Shown here one piece after another: positions 35,576 through 44,212 of a DNA stretch of 64,000 nucleotides (positions are counted from its first letter, which is position 1; each line of letters begins with the position of its first letter). Under the pieces are notes generated by a model, which saw only the letters and a list, made by a program, of their open reading frames with translations, made no database searches and had not been told where the DNA came from. Both the position numbers and the translations under genes were made by a program. Origin of the DNA: JBOGEB01 sp050743125 (GTDB lineage Bacteria > Actinomycetota > Nitriliruptoria > Euzebyales > Egibacteraceae); NCBI GenBank assembly GCA_050743125.1, contig JBOGEB010000002.1:1-64000 (forward strand). The letters are read 5' to 3'.

Positions 35576-36787
35576 TCAGCGGCCAGAGAAGTCGAGATCG
35601 ACGAACCGCGGCCGATAGATGCTCACGTCTTTGTACACGTCCCCTGGTATGCCGGCAAAGCTGTTGACGTTGTAGGAGACGACGACCCGGCGGCCGTCGC
35701 TGCTGCTCAACCCTGGATGGACGCGGGCGTTGTACGTGTAGATGTCAGGATCGTGGTAGCTGCCGGACTGACCGCTCTCCGGAGTCTGGTAGACGACGGT
35801 CTTGCCGACGAACGGCCCGGTCGGCGTACACGAGAACAGAGCGACGATCTTGTCGCTGAAGCCCGTCGTGCTGTCGTGGGTAAGCAGCATGTACACCCGG
35901 TCCAGCTTTGTGACGCTGTAGCCGTTCGCGACGCCTTCGAGCACCCGCGCCGACTTCGCCGCGTCAGCCGACCAGCCTGGATTGGTGTAAAACTCCCAGG
36001 AGCCGCGCAGATCGGTGCCTTGCACCCGGGCGATGTGCATGTACTTGCGGGTGAGCTGGCCGGAGCCGCCGGGAATGTCCTCCACCCCGTACACGTAGGT
36101 GTAGCCGCCGTCGCGCTGGATCCACGCACCGTAGTGGAGATGGGGCTTGCCGGAGGGGACGTCGCTCGTGCTCAGCACGCGGAAGTCGGGTAGCGACAAC
36201 CGCACCAGCACGTTCTTCTCCCCATTGAAGCCGAAGTTGCCTGGGGCCTGTCGTATCTGCACGTACACGACGTTCAGCGTGCTGTCGCTGACGGTCATGC
36301 CTACGGGCCAGTACCAGCGTTGCTCCGGATCACCCGGCGGGTTGACCACACCCGTCGGGGGATCGGAATCGGTGTAGATCGTGGACAGCTGGGCGCCGCG
36401 CTGCACGACGAAGGAGTTCTTCACCCACTTCACGCCGTTGGTCCGAGAGCCGTCCGCGTTCACCGGTCCCAAGATGGTGTCGCCGAACGACCACAGCATG
36501 CGGCCGTCGGGCAAGCGCACCGAGTACGTGCCGTCCGCGCCGGACCAGTCGCTGTTGGTGCTGCGGTTGCCGTAGGCCGTGAACTGGCTGTTCAGCTGGG
36601 GGCTCGGCTGGGCGCCGGCAAGCCTGGGCGCGTTGACTCCGGGGCACACCTCTTCGGGACGAACGGCCGCGGAAGTGGCGGTCGTGGCGCTCGGACCAGG
36701 GGCAGCGCATGCGGCCAGCAGGAGCGCAGCCAAAACCGCCAGGCCGCCTGCTCGGAAAAATCCGGGAGTTCCCGCAGTACGGCTCAT
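35576..36787 (-). CDS. DUF4185-like secreted lipoprotein (beta-propeller)
   Basis: The ATG at 36787 has GAGGAGG upstream. The signal peptide (MSRTAGTPGFFRAGGLAVLA) leads to lipobox LLAAC. The mature part of about 375 aa is beta-rich: TNSDWSGADGTYSVRLPDGR, MLWSFGDTILGPV, NSFVVQRG, LHYGAWIQRDGGYTYVYGVE and a closing SIYRPRFVDLDF. Repeated GxW/YxYV blades suggest a five-bladed propeller of the DUF4185/DUF5005 kind. These are surface-attached, possibly glycan-related; function unknown. It stands alone in the gap before the sugar genes, convergent with the broken GT39 gene. Confidence 0.75.
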   Translation of the reverse strand: MSRTAGTPGFFRAGGLAVLAALLLAACAAPGPSATTATSAAVRPEEVCPGVNAPRLAGAQPSPQLNSQFTAYGNRSTNSDWSGADGTYSVRLPDGRMLWSFGDTILGPVNADGSRTNGVKWVKNSFVVQRGAQLSTIYTDSDPPTGVVNPPGDPEQRWYWPVGMTVSDSTLNVVYVQIRQAPGNFGFNGEKNVLVRLSLPDFRVLSTSDVPSGKPHLHYGAWIQRDGGYTYVYGVEDIPGGSGQLTRKYMHIARVQGTDLRGSWEFYTNPGWSADAAKSARVLEGVANGYSVTKLDRVYMLLTHDSTTGFSDKIVALFSCTPTGPFVGKTVVYQTPESGQSGSYHDPDIYTYNARVHPGLSSSDGRRVVVSYNVNSFAGIPGDVYKDVSIYRPRFVDLDFSGR

Positions 36788-37699
36788 AGCCTCGATGCCT
36801 CCTCGAGGGGCGGGCAAGGCTGGCTGCAGAAAAAACCTCCCGAACAGCGGGGGATTCACATGCGCTGGCTGGGAGGGCCGCCTTGCAGGTGACAACCGAA
36901 CGAGGAGCCTAACGGAGTGCCCGGTAGGCGCGGACGGCGGGGAACGACCAGCCGTACAGGGGCTGGCGCTTGTGACCTAAGCCCTCGACAGGCTGCTGAC
37001 CGACGCCCTGTGGTACGTGAGAGATGATCGTCGTTCTGAGAACGTGTTTGAGAATCGCGGCCTTGTCCCGTGGGCGAAGCGGAGCGGAGCGCGGTTTCGG
37101 CGGCCGTCTATGGGGGACTCCCCCAGCCCCTGGCCGCCGAAACCGCCTCAGGTATAATAAAATCATACGAGGATGGCCGTCACAAGACGGTCGCGTCGCG
37201 TCCCGGAAAGAGGCTCCGACCTAAACGGCTCTTCGCGAGCGGAACCCGACGCGACGCGACCCCCACAACAATTTTCAAACACGCTCTGAGTGGCCAAGAA
37301 CTGGATAAAACGAACAAGCCGGAAAGCTGGGTCGCCGCCCGTTACTTTGGCCAGCTCAACGCGTCAGGTGTGCCTGGTGGATGTTCGGCGACCGACCGCG
37401 GCGCCTACCGCTCACGTTCGCCTGAACGGAAGATCGTCCGACAGCAAACGGTCAAAGGCAGCGCGTCTCCAGACAGCCCTATACCTGGCCGATACTGGCT
37501 CGAACGACCTCCGCTTTGTTCATGCTTCCTGCCAGCGCCGGCACACCACCGGCACGCCTCGCAGGGGGCGCTTCTGCTCGCCCGCGCGCTCCTGAGGCTT
37601 GCTCGAGCCGAAGGCCTGGAAACCAGGTGCCTTCACTCTGAGTGCCCAGATCTCGTCACTGCGGTTGACCCGAGCCGGGGAGCGGGGTCCGAGTGAACC
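36788..37699. other. Long intergenic region holding a MITE-like element
   Basis: This 912-bp gap lies between the start of the DUF4185-like gene and the end of the UDP-glucose dehydrogenase gene, both on the minus strand. The right part (37300-37690) has open frames on the plus strand but no codon bias, Shine-Dalgarno or recognisable protein. The left part contains the inverted-repeat element described separately. No promoter could be named. Confidence 0.5.
37036..37290. repeat. MITE-like element with terminal inverted repeats and internal hairpin
   Basis: The ends CTGAGAACGTGTTTGAGAAT at 37036 and (reverse complement) CTCAGAGCGTGTTTGAAAAT at 37290 match at 18 of 22 positions, typical of transposon ends. 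Inside, GCGGTTTCGGCGGCC (37091-37105) pairs perfectly with GGCCGCCGAAACCGC (37132-37146). The loop carries GGGGGACTCCCCC, giving a two-tier hairpin. There is no transposase. A low-GC TATAATAAAATC stretch follows. The 255-bp size fits a non-autonomous element or decayed IS. Confidence 0.6.
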
Positions 37700-39037
37700 T
37701 CACAGTCCGATCCCGGTGTAGCGGGGCACCGACCACTTGTCGAGCATGCGGCGCCCGTCGATTACCAGAGGGGGAGGGTCGAGGTCGGCGATGAGCTCAG
37801 GGAGCCGGTGGTAGTGGTCCCAACGCGTGACGATCACCACCGCCTCAGCGCCCTTGATCGCGGCGACCAGGTCGCCGAGATGGAGCACCGGAGCGTCGCC
37901 GAAGCGGTCGAGCGCCTCGGGCCCGACCAGCGGGTCGTGGGCCGCCACCTCCATGCCGGCGTCGAGCAGCAGCCGGATCACCGGGAAGGCGGGCGAGGAC
38001 CGTACGTCGTCGGTGTCCGGTTTGAACGCGAGTCCGAGCACGGCGACTCGCCGTCCCTCCAGCCTCCCCAGCTCCCGGCGAAGCAAGTCGACGAGCCGCG
38101 CCGGCTGCCGCTGGTTCACCCGGGCGACTGACTCCAGCAGGAGCATCGGAGACCCAACCTCTCGTCCCCGCGCGGTCAAGGCGGCCAGATCTTTGGGGAG
38201 GCAGCTGCCCCCGTACCCGCAACCTGCCTCGAGGTACGAGGTGAGCGGCGCGGTCACCGACCTGCCGTCGCCGACCGGCGCGGTGAGGTAGCGGGAGAGG
38301 TGCAACCCCCGCATCACCTCGACGACGTCGATGTCCCCGATGGTCGAGCAGAGGTTGGCGATCTCGTTGGCGAAGGAGATGGCGGTGGCCAGCATGGCGT
38401 TGGAGGCGTACTTGATCATCTCGGCGGTGGAGGTGTTGGTCGCCACCACGGGCACGCCCGCGAACCCGGCGTACAGCTGGCGTAGCGCCGCTGCGGTCCG
38501 CTCGTCGCCACCGATGACGATGCGGTCGGGACGCAGGAAGTCGTCGACCGCCTGGCCCTCGGTGAGGAACTCGGGGTTGACGCCCACCCCGAAGTCCTCG
38601 CTGGCCCGTTTCCCCGAGGCCCGCTCCAGAGTGGGGATGACTACCCCGTCGGTGGTGCCCGGCACCACGGTGCTCTTCACGACGACCGCATGGAACCTCT
38701 CCATGGAGGCGAGCACGACGCCGATCTGCTCGGCGGCCCGCACCACGTGGGACACGTCGATGCTGCCGTCCTCCCGCGGGGGAGTGCCCACGCAGGCGAA
38801 GGTCAATTCGCTCGCGGCCACCGCCCCCTCCAGGTCGGTGGTCGCCGTGAACCGTGTGCCGAGATTGCGCCGCAGCAGCCCCTCCAGGCCTGCCTCGAAG
38901 ATGGGGGGGTCGCCTTGGCTGATGGCGGCCACCTTGCGCTCGTCGAGGTCGACGCACACGACTGCGTGCCCCATCTCCGCGAGGCCCACACCGGTGACCA
39001 GGCCCACGTACCCCGCCCCGATCACCGAGACTCGCAT
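37700..39037 (-). CDS. ugd: UDP-glucose 6-dehydrogenase
   Basis: The 445-aa enzyme (ATG at 39037, overlapping the upstream stop as TGATG) oxidises UDP-glucose to UDP-glucuronate with two NAD+. The Rossmann start is MRVSVIGAGYVGLVTGVGLA. The substrate-binding part has GVNPEFLTEGQAVDDFLRPD. The catalytic Cys279 lies in GCGYGGSCLPKDLAALTARG. The C-terminal UDP-binding part has AVLGLAFKPDTDDVRSSPAF. Length and motifs are standard. It is the last gene of the long minus-strand run and supplies the UDP-xylose synthase encoded just upstream. Confidence 0.94.
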   Translation of the reverse strand: MRVSVIGAGYVGLVTGVGLAEMGHAVVCVDLDERKVAAISQGDPPIFEAGLEGLLRRNLGTRFTATTDLEGAVAASELTFACVGTPPREDGSIDVSHVVRAAEQIGVVLASMERFHAVVVKSTVVPGTTDGVVIPTLERASGKRASEDFGVGVNPEFLTEGQAVDDFLRPDRIVIGGDERTAAALRQLYAGFAGVPVVATNTSTAEMIKYASNAMLATAISFANEIANLCSTIGDIDVVEVMRGLHLSRYLTAPVGDGRSVTAPLTSYLEAGCGYGGSCLPKDLAALTARGREVGSPMLLLESVARVNQRQPARLVDLLRRELGRLEGRRVAVLGLAFKPDTDDVRSSPAFPVIRLLLDAGMEVAAHDPLVGPEALDRFGDAPVLHLGDLVAAIKGAEAVVIVTRWDHYHRLPELIADLDPPPLVIDGRRMLDKWSVPRYTGIGL

Positions 39038-40179
39038 CACCGCTCCTCGCCGTCTGGGTTCCCGGCGTACCACAGCAGCGCGCGTCGCAGCCCTTCGTCG
39101 AGAGCCACCTTGGGTCGATAGCCCAGCTCCTGTCTGGCCTTGGTGATGTCCGGGCAACGGCGGTTGGGGTTGTCCACGAGGTAGTCCCTGTCGGGACTCT
39201 CCCTGTGGACTACTGCCACCCGGTGGCCGAAGAGGTCCATGGCAAGCTCAGCCGTCCGCTCGGCGAGCTCGAGCATGGAGATCTCCGGGCCGTCGGCCCC
39301 GATGTTGTAGGGCTCTCCCGGGCGGCCCCGCACCAGAGCCAAGTAGTAGCCCGTGACCGAGTTGGACACGTAGGAGAAGGTGCGGGTGGGCGAGCCGTCC
39401 GAGAGGAGCACCAGATCCCGTCCGGCCAGGGCGTCTCGACAGAGGTCGGCGGTCACACGCCCGTCGGTGATCCTCATCCCCGGGCCGTAGTCGTTGAAGG
39501 GCCGCACCATCGTGACCGGGACGCCGTGGCGGCGGGCGAAGTTGACACACAGCGTCTCCCCGTAACGCTTCGACTCGTCGTAGCAGGCGCGTGGCCCGGT
39601 GCAGGAGACACTGCCCCGGTAGGTCTCGGGGGTGGGGATCGCGTCGGGAACCGGGTCGCCGTAGATCTCACTCGACGAGAAGAAGAGGAACCCACCCACC
39701 GGCCGGCCTGCCTCGAGCCGCTGTCGGGCGTAGTCGAGCAGGGCTCGCAGCCCGTTGACGTTGGCATCCATGGTCTCGATGGGATGTGCCCGGTAGTAGG
39801 GAGGCGAGGCGATCCCGGCGGCATGGACGATGTACTCGAACTCCTCCGTCTCGTCGGGGAGCGGCTCGCAGACGTCGTGCGCTACCAACGCGATGTCGGA
39901 TCGGTGGCGCAGCTCGTCTAACCATGGAGGAGCTCCCCGGAAGTAGTTGTCGAAGACGGTCACGCGGATGGGCGGGTCGTCAGGGTGGGCCTCGTTCCAG
40001 GCGAGGGGCACCTGCACCAGGTAGTACCCAAGGAAGCCCGCTCCCCCGGTGATGAGCAACTGCTTCCCGGACAGGTGCTGCAGCTCGCGCTCAAGGTCGC
40101 TGAGCATGGCCGCGAGGTCGTCGTCACGCACCTTGGCGGCTCGCCGACGAGCCCCTGCGGCAATGTCGAGCACCCCCAC
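39037..40179 (-). CDS. UDP-glucuronate decarboxylase (UDP-xylose synthase)-like SDR
   Basis: This 380-aa extended short-chain dehydrogenase has an N-terminal extension of about 38 residues. The NAD motif is ITGGAGFLGYYLVQV. The catalytic Ser lies in FFSSSEIYGDP, and Tyr200/Lys204 in ACYDESKRYGETLC. The Uxs-like VTMVRPFNDYGPGMRITDGR follows, ending with the PDITKARQELGYRPK block. It would convert UDP-glucuronate (product of the next gene) to UDP-xylose. It overlaps ugd by one base. A related NAD-dependent epimerase/dehydratase cannot be excluded. Confidence 0.88.
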   Translation of the reverse strand: MGVLDIAAGARRRAAKVRDDDLAAMLSDLERELQHLSGKQLLITGGAGFLGYYLVQVPLAWNEAHPDDPPIRVTVFDNYFRGAPPWLDELRHRSDIALVAHDVCEPLPDETEEFEYIVHAAGIASPPYYRAHPIETMDANVNGLRALLDYARQRLEAGRPVGGFLFFSSSEIYGDPVPDAIPTPETYRGSVSCTGPRACYDESKRYGETLCVNFARRHGVPVTMVRPFNDYGPGMRITDGRVTADLCRDALAGRDLVLLSDGSPTRTFSYVSNSVTGYYLALVRGRPGEPYNIGADGPEISMLELAERTAELAMDLFGHRVAVVHRESPDRDYLVDNPNRRCPDITKARQELGYRPKVALDEGLRRALLWYAGNPDGEER

Positions 40180-40189
40180 GGTCAGCCTT

Positions 40190-40903
40190 TCACGCCAGGA
40201 CCAGCTTGCGGCAGTGGAAGGCCTCGGCGTATCCGGAGGGCGAACGGCTCTCGATGCCCCGCAGTCGCAGCATCGCCCAGAAGGTCTCCTCCGAGAACCA
40301 GTGACGGTCCCTCTGGCTGAGGAAGCACTGCACGATGGTGGTCACCTTGCGCTGGCAGGTGGCTTGGCCGAGGTGCACATACACGCTGGGTCGCCCCAGA
40401 TCGCCGTCGTACTTGGGGATCTCGTATTCGAGGATGAGGTGATCACGGAACGTATTGGCCGCAAGCTCCGCCACTACCCGGTGGTCCTGGTGGGCGTCCC
40501 CCCGCCACGGGGCCAGCACCAGATCCGGCGCCACCTGTTGACCCAGCTCGTCGAAGAACTCCTTCACCTCGGGCTCGTAGGGGAAGTAGCGCTCGCGGAA
40601 GTGCCGCACGACGATCCGCACCTCCGAGGCGTCCTTGAGGAGATGAGCGGCGCTGTCCCGCGCTTCCGCGTCGCGCTGCCCGGAGCCGGAGGCGGTGAGC
40701 ACCACCCAATCGACCCGCAGGTCTGGGCTCGCCTCTACCAGCTTGAGGACGGTGCCGCCGCATCCGATCTCGATGTCGTCGCTGTGGGCACCCAGACAGA
40801 GCACGCTGCGGACGTGACCAGCCAATCCCTCCGCGCCGATCCTCAGCACGGTGCAGCCCACGTTTGCCGGCCGGTGGAGCCAGAAGGGGTGGGCTGCCTC
40901 CAT
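40190..40903 (-). CDS. PIG-L family deacetylase
   Basis: With the ATG at 40903 (MEAAHPFWLHRPANVG) the protein has 237 aa. The zinc motif CLGAHSDDIEIGCGG lies near residues 36-50 and the third ligand in GDAHQDHRVV. Both are diagnostic for LmbE/PIG-L enzymes, which remove N-acetyl groups from sugars (GlcNAc-inositol, lipid-GlcNAc) or related substrates. The start lies 60 bp inside the upstream cytidylyltransferase frame, so the real start may be a GTG about 30 codons later. In this cluster it could expose a free amine on a glycan for sulfation or methylation. Confidence 0.88.
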   Translation of the reverse strand: MEAAHPFWLHRPANVGCTVLRIGAEGLAGHVRSVLCLGAHSDDIEIGCGGTVLKLVEASPDLRVDWVVLTASGSGQRDAEARDSAAHLLKDASEVRIVVRHFRERYFPYEPEVKEFFDELGQQVAPDLVLAPWRGDAHQDHRVVAELAANTFRDHLILEYEIPKYDGDLGRPSVYVHLGQATCQRKVTTIVQCFLSQRDRHWFSEETFWAMLRLRGIESRSPSGYAEAFHCRKLVLA

Positions 40904-41667
40904 ACCGCCCAGGGTGGGTCGCCGTGCTCGTAGAGGTCGTCGAGGACCTGCTTCTCCTTGAAGGTGTCCATGGGCATCCAAAAGCCCTGGTACCGGTAGG
41001 CGTACAGGTCCTGGCGGGCGATGAGCCGCTGGAACGGCTCGAACACCAGCTCCTCGCCCTCGTGCAGGCAATCGAAGATCTCCCGGCGGAATACGAAGAA
41101 CCCGCCGTTGATCCAGATCTTCGAGTCGCTGAACGGCTCGATGCTCGAGACGAGCCCTGCGTCATCGACGGAGACCACGTGGAACGACTGGGTGGAGCGC
41201 ACCGCCAGGAAACTGGCGATCTTGTTTTGGGTCATGAAGTGGGCAAGGTAGTCGGGGAGCCACAGGTCGGTGAGGCCGTCGGCGTAGTTGGCCATAAACA
41301 CTTCGTCGCCGTCGAGGTGGTGCTCGACGGCCTTGAGGCGCTGGCCGATGTTCGACTTGGTGCCAGTGTCGACGAACGTGATTTTCCAGTCGTCGATATC
41401 TCGATTGAGGAGATGGATCTCCCTGCCACCGTCGGAGAGGACGAAGTCGTTGGACAGCCACTCCCGGTAGTTAAGGAAGTAGTCCTTGATGACCTCGCCT
41501 TTGTATCCAAGACACAGAATGAAGTCGGTATGCCCGAAGTGCGCGTAATACCTCATCAGGTGCCACAGGATCGGCCGTTGGCCGATGTTGACCATAGGTT
41601 TTGGTACCGTTTCGGAGTAGCTGCGCAGCCGGGTCCCAAGGCCTCCGCAGAAGAGCACGACCTTCAT
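40843..41667 (-). CDS. rfbF: Glucose-1-phosphate cytidylyltransferase
   Basis: The 274-aa nucleotidyltransferase has start motif MKVVLFCGGLGTRLRSYSET (CTP/sugar-P binding), VPKPMVNIGQRPILWHLMRY, then FILCLGYKGEVIKDYFLNYR. It also has the typical VDTGTKSNIGQRLKAVEHHL, EVFMANYADGLTDL, FEPFQRLIARQDLYAYRYQG and FWMPMDTFKEKQVLDDLYEHG. These identify the RfbF/DdhA type, making CDP-glucose, the precursor of CDP-dideoxy- or methylated sugars. No CDP-glucose 4,6-dehydratase is present in the window. Confidence 0.92.
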   Translation of the reverse strand: MKVVLFCGGLGTRLRSYSETVPKPMVNIGQRPILWHLMRYYAHFGHTDFILCLGYKGEVIKDYFLNYREWLSNDFVLSDGGREIHLLNRDIDDWKITFVDTGTKSNIGQRLKAVEHHLDGDEVFMANYADGLTDLWLPDYLAHFMTQNKIASFLAVRSTQSFHVVSVDDAGLVSSIEPFSDSKIWINGGFFVFRREIFDCLHEGEELVFEPFQRLIARQDLYAYRYQGFWMPMDTFKEKQVLDDLYEHGDPPWAVWRQPTPSGSTGRQTWAAPC

Positions 41668-41787
41668 AAAATCCGCCTTAGCCGTCTTAGGTCTAGAGGC
41701 GACAGATCACCCGTAGACCTTACATCGTATGATAGCCGAAAAGCGCGATTACACCAAGGGTACCGAGGCATATTCCCTGCGCGAAAT

Positions 41788-42576
41788 TTAGGCGATGTCG
41801 TCTCTGAACCCTCCTACGTTCAGGCCGCGGCATCTCTCTGTTGGCTGTAGAGAGTCAAGGTAGCCCCACGACTGACAGCATGCCTTCAGCGCGTTGGGGA
41901 TCTTGCTAGACATCGGGCGCGGCGGCTGGATGCGTCCCGAGTGGATGCTCTCACTCCAGTCACCAAGACCTGGAGCGAAGGGTCCATGATCGAAGGGTCC
42001 GTGGTCGAAACGACCGTAGTCGAGCATCTCCGGCTCCCAGGGCACATCGAGAAACGCGCACAGTTGGCTGGTGACCTCTGCGGGGCGTGCGGTCAGGTCC
42101 TCGTAGCGAATGGTCGGCCCCACAAGCTCGGCTCGCGCTTCATCCATGGCGTGCGCGTACTTGAGGACTTCTGTGATGGCGAGAGACTCTTCAAAAACCC
42201 GGGACAGCGAAGCGGCGATCTGGGCGGGGTGGCGGATGAGGAAGATGTACTTGGCGGCGGGCCAGCATTCTGCTATCCGCCGCCAGGACAGCACATGATC
42301 GGGAGTCTTCTCTACGAGCACTTGCTTTCCGCTGCGCACAAGTTCGTGGTGCAGCATTCGGTCCCAGAGCAGGTGCTCGACGTCGCGGGTGGTCATGCCG
42401 AGCATGTCGAGGGCGCGACGGGTCAACTCATCGGACGCGTGCACGGTGAGGCCGGTCAGGTGCAGCTCATGCGGGGCATGGATGCGTGAATGGCTACCGA
42501 GTATGCAACGCAGCAAGGTCGAGCCGGCGCGCACAGGGGAGAAGATGAATACTGGCGAAGGCACAAGGCGGTCCAT
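41788..42576 (-). CDS. Sulfotransferase, tandem copy 1
   Basis: This protein has 262 aa from the ATG that aligns with its paralogs (MDRLVPSPVFIFSPVRAGST); an ATG four codons earlier is possible. The PAPS 5'-phosphosulfate loop is SPVRAGSTLLR (about 13-23). The 3'-phosphate motif lies in KYIFLIRHPAQIAASLSRVF (about 110-128), and the LVEKTPDHV element is in between. A 5-residue duplication (FDHGP twice) is seen near residue 190. With PAPS it would sulfate a hydroxyl or amine of the cluster's product. Its C-terminus differs from the other two. Confidence 0.85.
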   Translation of the reverse strand: MDRLVPSPVFIFSPVRAGSTLLRCILGSHSRIHAPHELHLTGLTVHASDELTRRALDMLGMTTRDVEHLLWDRMLHHELVRSGKQVLVEKTPDHVLSWRRIAECWPAAKYIFLIRHPAQIAASLSRVFEESLAITEVLKYAHAMDEARAELVGPTIRYEDLTARPAEVTSQLCAFLDVPWEPEMLDYGRFDHGPFDHGPFAPGLGDWSESIHSGRIQPPRPMSSKIPNALKACCQSWGYLDSLQPTERCRGLNVGGFRDDIA

Positions 42577-42598
42577 GAGCGTCGTCATCCTCTCTGGC

Positions 42599-43336
42599 TC
42601 ATACAGTGGACGTCGGCTGTATCGAAGAGTCGAGGTAGCCCCAGGACTGACAGCATGCCTTCAGCGCCTTAGGGACCTCATCGAAGGCAGGCATCGAGCG
42701 CGGCGGCTGGATAGACCCGGAGCGGATGTTCGTACTCCCATCGCCAAGACCTGGTCCTTGGCCGAAACGGCCGTAGTCGAGCATCTCCGGCTCCCAGGGC
42801 ACATCAAGGAATGCGCACAGCTCGCTGATGACCTCTGCAGGGCGGGTGGTCAAGTCCTCGTAGCGAACGGTCGGCCCAGGCAGCTCGGCTCTTGCTTCGT
42901 CAAGCACGCGCGCGAATTTAAGAACTTCATTAAGAGAAATACGCATACTTCCATAAATGCGGGCCAGCGAATCGGCAATGTGGGCGGGGTGACGGATGAG
43001 GAAGATGTACCTGGCGGCGGGCCAGCATTCCGCGATCCGCCGCCAGGACAGCACGTTATCCGGAGTCTTCTCCACGAGCACCTGTTTTCCGCTGCGAACC
43101 AGCTCATGGTGCAGTATGCGGTCCCACAGCAGGTACTCGACGTCACGGGCGGTCATGGCGAGCGAGGCGAGAGCCCAACGGACAAACTTATCGGACGTTG
43201 GGACTGTGAAGAGGTTCAGATGCAACTCAGGCGGAGCATGGATGCGTGAGTTGCTCCCAAGGACACAGCGCAGCAAGGTCGAGCCGGCGCGCACGGGGGA
43301 GAAAATGAATACCGGTGAAGGCACAAGGCGGTCCAT
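42599..43336 (-). CDS. Sulfotransferase, tandem copy 2
   Basis: The 245-aa paralog starts MDRLVPSPVFIFSPVRAGST with PAPS loop SPVRAGSTLLRCVLGS, then HAPPELHLNLFTVP and VLVEKTPDNV. The 3'-phosphate segment is RYIFLIRHPAHIADSLARIY. It matches copies 1 and 3 over most of its length but differs in the region that follows IRHP (RIYGSMRISLNEVLKFARVL) and in the loop after DYGRF. Such differences in acceptor-facing parts would allow each copy to act on a different position. Spacing to the next copy is 22 bp. Confidence 0.87.
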   Translation of the reverse strand: MDRLVPSPVFIFSPVRAGSTLLRCVLGSNSRIHAPPELHLNLFTVPTSDKFVRWALASLAMTARDVEYLLWDRILHHELVRSGKQVLVEKTPDNVLSWRRIAECWPAARYIFLIRHPAHIADSLARIYGSMRISLNEVLKFARVLDEARAELPGPTVRYEDLTTRPAEVISELCAFLDVPWEPEMLDYGRFGQGPGLGDGSTNIRSGSIQPPRSMPAFDEVPKALKACCQSWGYLDSSIQPTSTV

Positions 43337-43358
43337 GGTCGTCGTCGTTCTCCGTTGC

Positions 43359-44102
43359 TTATGCAGTGGACGTCTGCTGTAGCGGGGAGTCGAGGTAGCC
43401 CCAGGATTGACAGCATGCCTTCAGTGCCGCGGGAATCTCAGCTGGAGCAGGCATTGCCCGCGGCGGCTGGATGCGTCCCGAGCGGAGTTTCTCACCCCAG
43501 TCACCAAGGCCCCGAGCGAAGGGTCCGTGGTCGAAACGGCCGTAATCGAGCATGTCCGGCTCCCAGGGCACCTCGAGAAACGCGCACAACTCGCGGATGA
43601 CCTCTGCAGGGCGTGCGGTCAAGTCCTCGTAACGAACGGTCGGCCCAACAAGCTCGGCTCGCGCCTCGTCCACGAAGCGCGCCCATTCGAGGATCGCGAG
43701 GATGCCGACAACTTTTCCGAAAACGTCGATCGGCCCAGCGGCGATATGGACGGGATGACGGATGAGGAAGATGAATTTTGCATCCGGCCAACATTCCGCG
43801 ATTCGCCGCCAGAACCGCACATTATCAGGAGTCTTCTCCACGAGCACCTGCTTTCCGCTGCGGACGAGCTCATGGTGTAGCATGCGATCCCACAAAAGGT
43901 GCTCGAGTTCACGGGTAGTCATGCCGAGTACGTCGAGGACGGTAGGGACGAACTTATGGGAAACGGGCACCGTGAAGAGATCCAGATGCAGCTCAGGCGG
44001 AGCATGGATGCGTGAGTGGCTGCCAAGAACACAGCGCAGCAAGGTCGAGCCGGAGCCCGGAGGGGAGAAGATGAATACCGGCGAAGACACAAGGCGGTCC
44101 AT
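43359..44102 (-). CDS. Sulfotransferase, tandem copy 3
   Basis: This protein has 247 aa from the ATG at 44102, with AAAGGTGA about 7 nt upstream. The PAPS loop reads SPPGSGSTLLRCVLGS, slightly closer to canonical than the other copies. It is followed by HAPPELHLDLFTVPVSHKF and ILRHP-equivalent FIFLIRHPVHIAAGPIDVFG. The copies share MDRLV, the C-terminal KACCQSWGYLD and the GRIQPPR segment, so they arose by local duplication. It is first of the three in transcription order, directly after the ABC exporter gene. Confidence 0.87.
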   Translation of the reverse strand: MDRLVSSPVFIFSPPGSGSTLLRCVLGSHSRIHAPPELHLDLFTVPVSHKFVPTVLDVLGMTTRELEHLLWDRMLHHELVRSGKQVLVEKTPDNVRFWRRIAECWPDAKFIFLIRHPVHIAAGPIDVFGKVVGILAILEWARFVDEARAELVGPTVRYEDLTARPAEVIRELCAFLEVPWEPDMLDYGRFDHGPFARGLGDWGEKLRSGRIQPPRAMPAPAEIPAALKACCQSWGYLDSPLQQTSTA

Positions 44103-44212
44103 GACCGTCACCTTTCTCCATGGCACTTAAAGTTCTCTTTGGCTACTGGATCGGTCGGTTGAGTTGTCTTGCGCGATTGGGCGGGGTTGAGTTGGAGACG
44201 CCTCACGCGAGT

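Noticed and set aside
37290..37690. Plus-strand frames in the gap before ugd
   Set aside because: No recognisable domain, start signal or codon preference; Arg/Ser/Pro-rich text.
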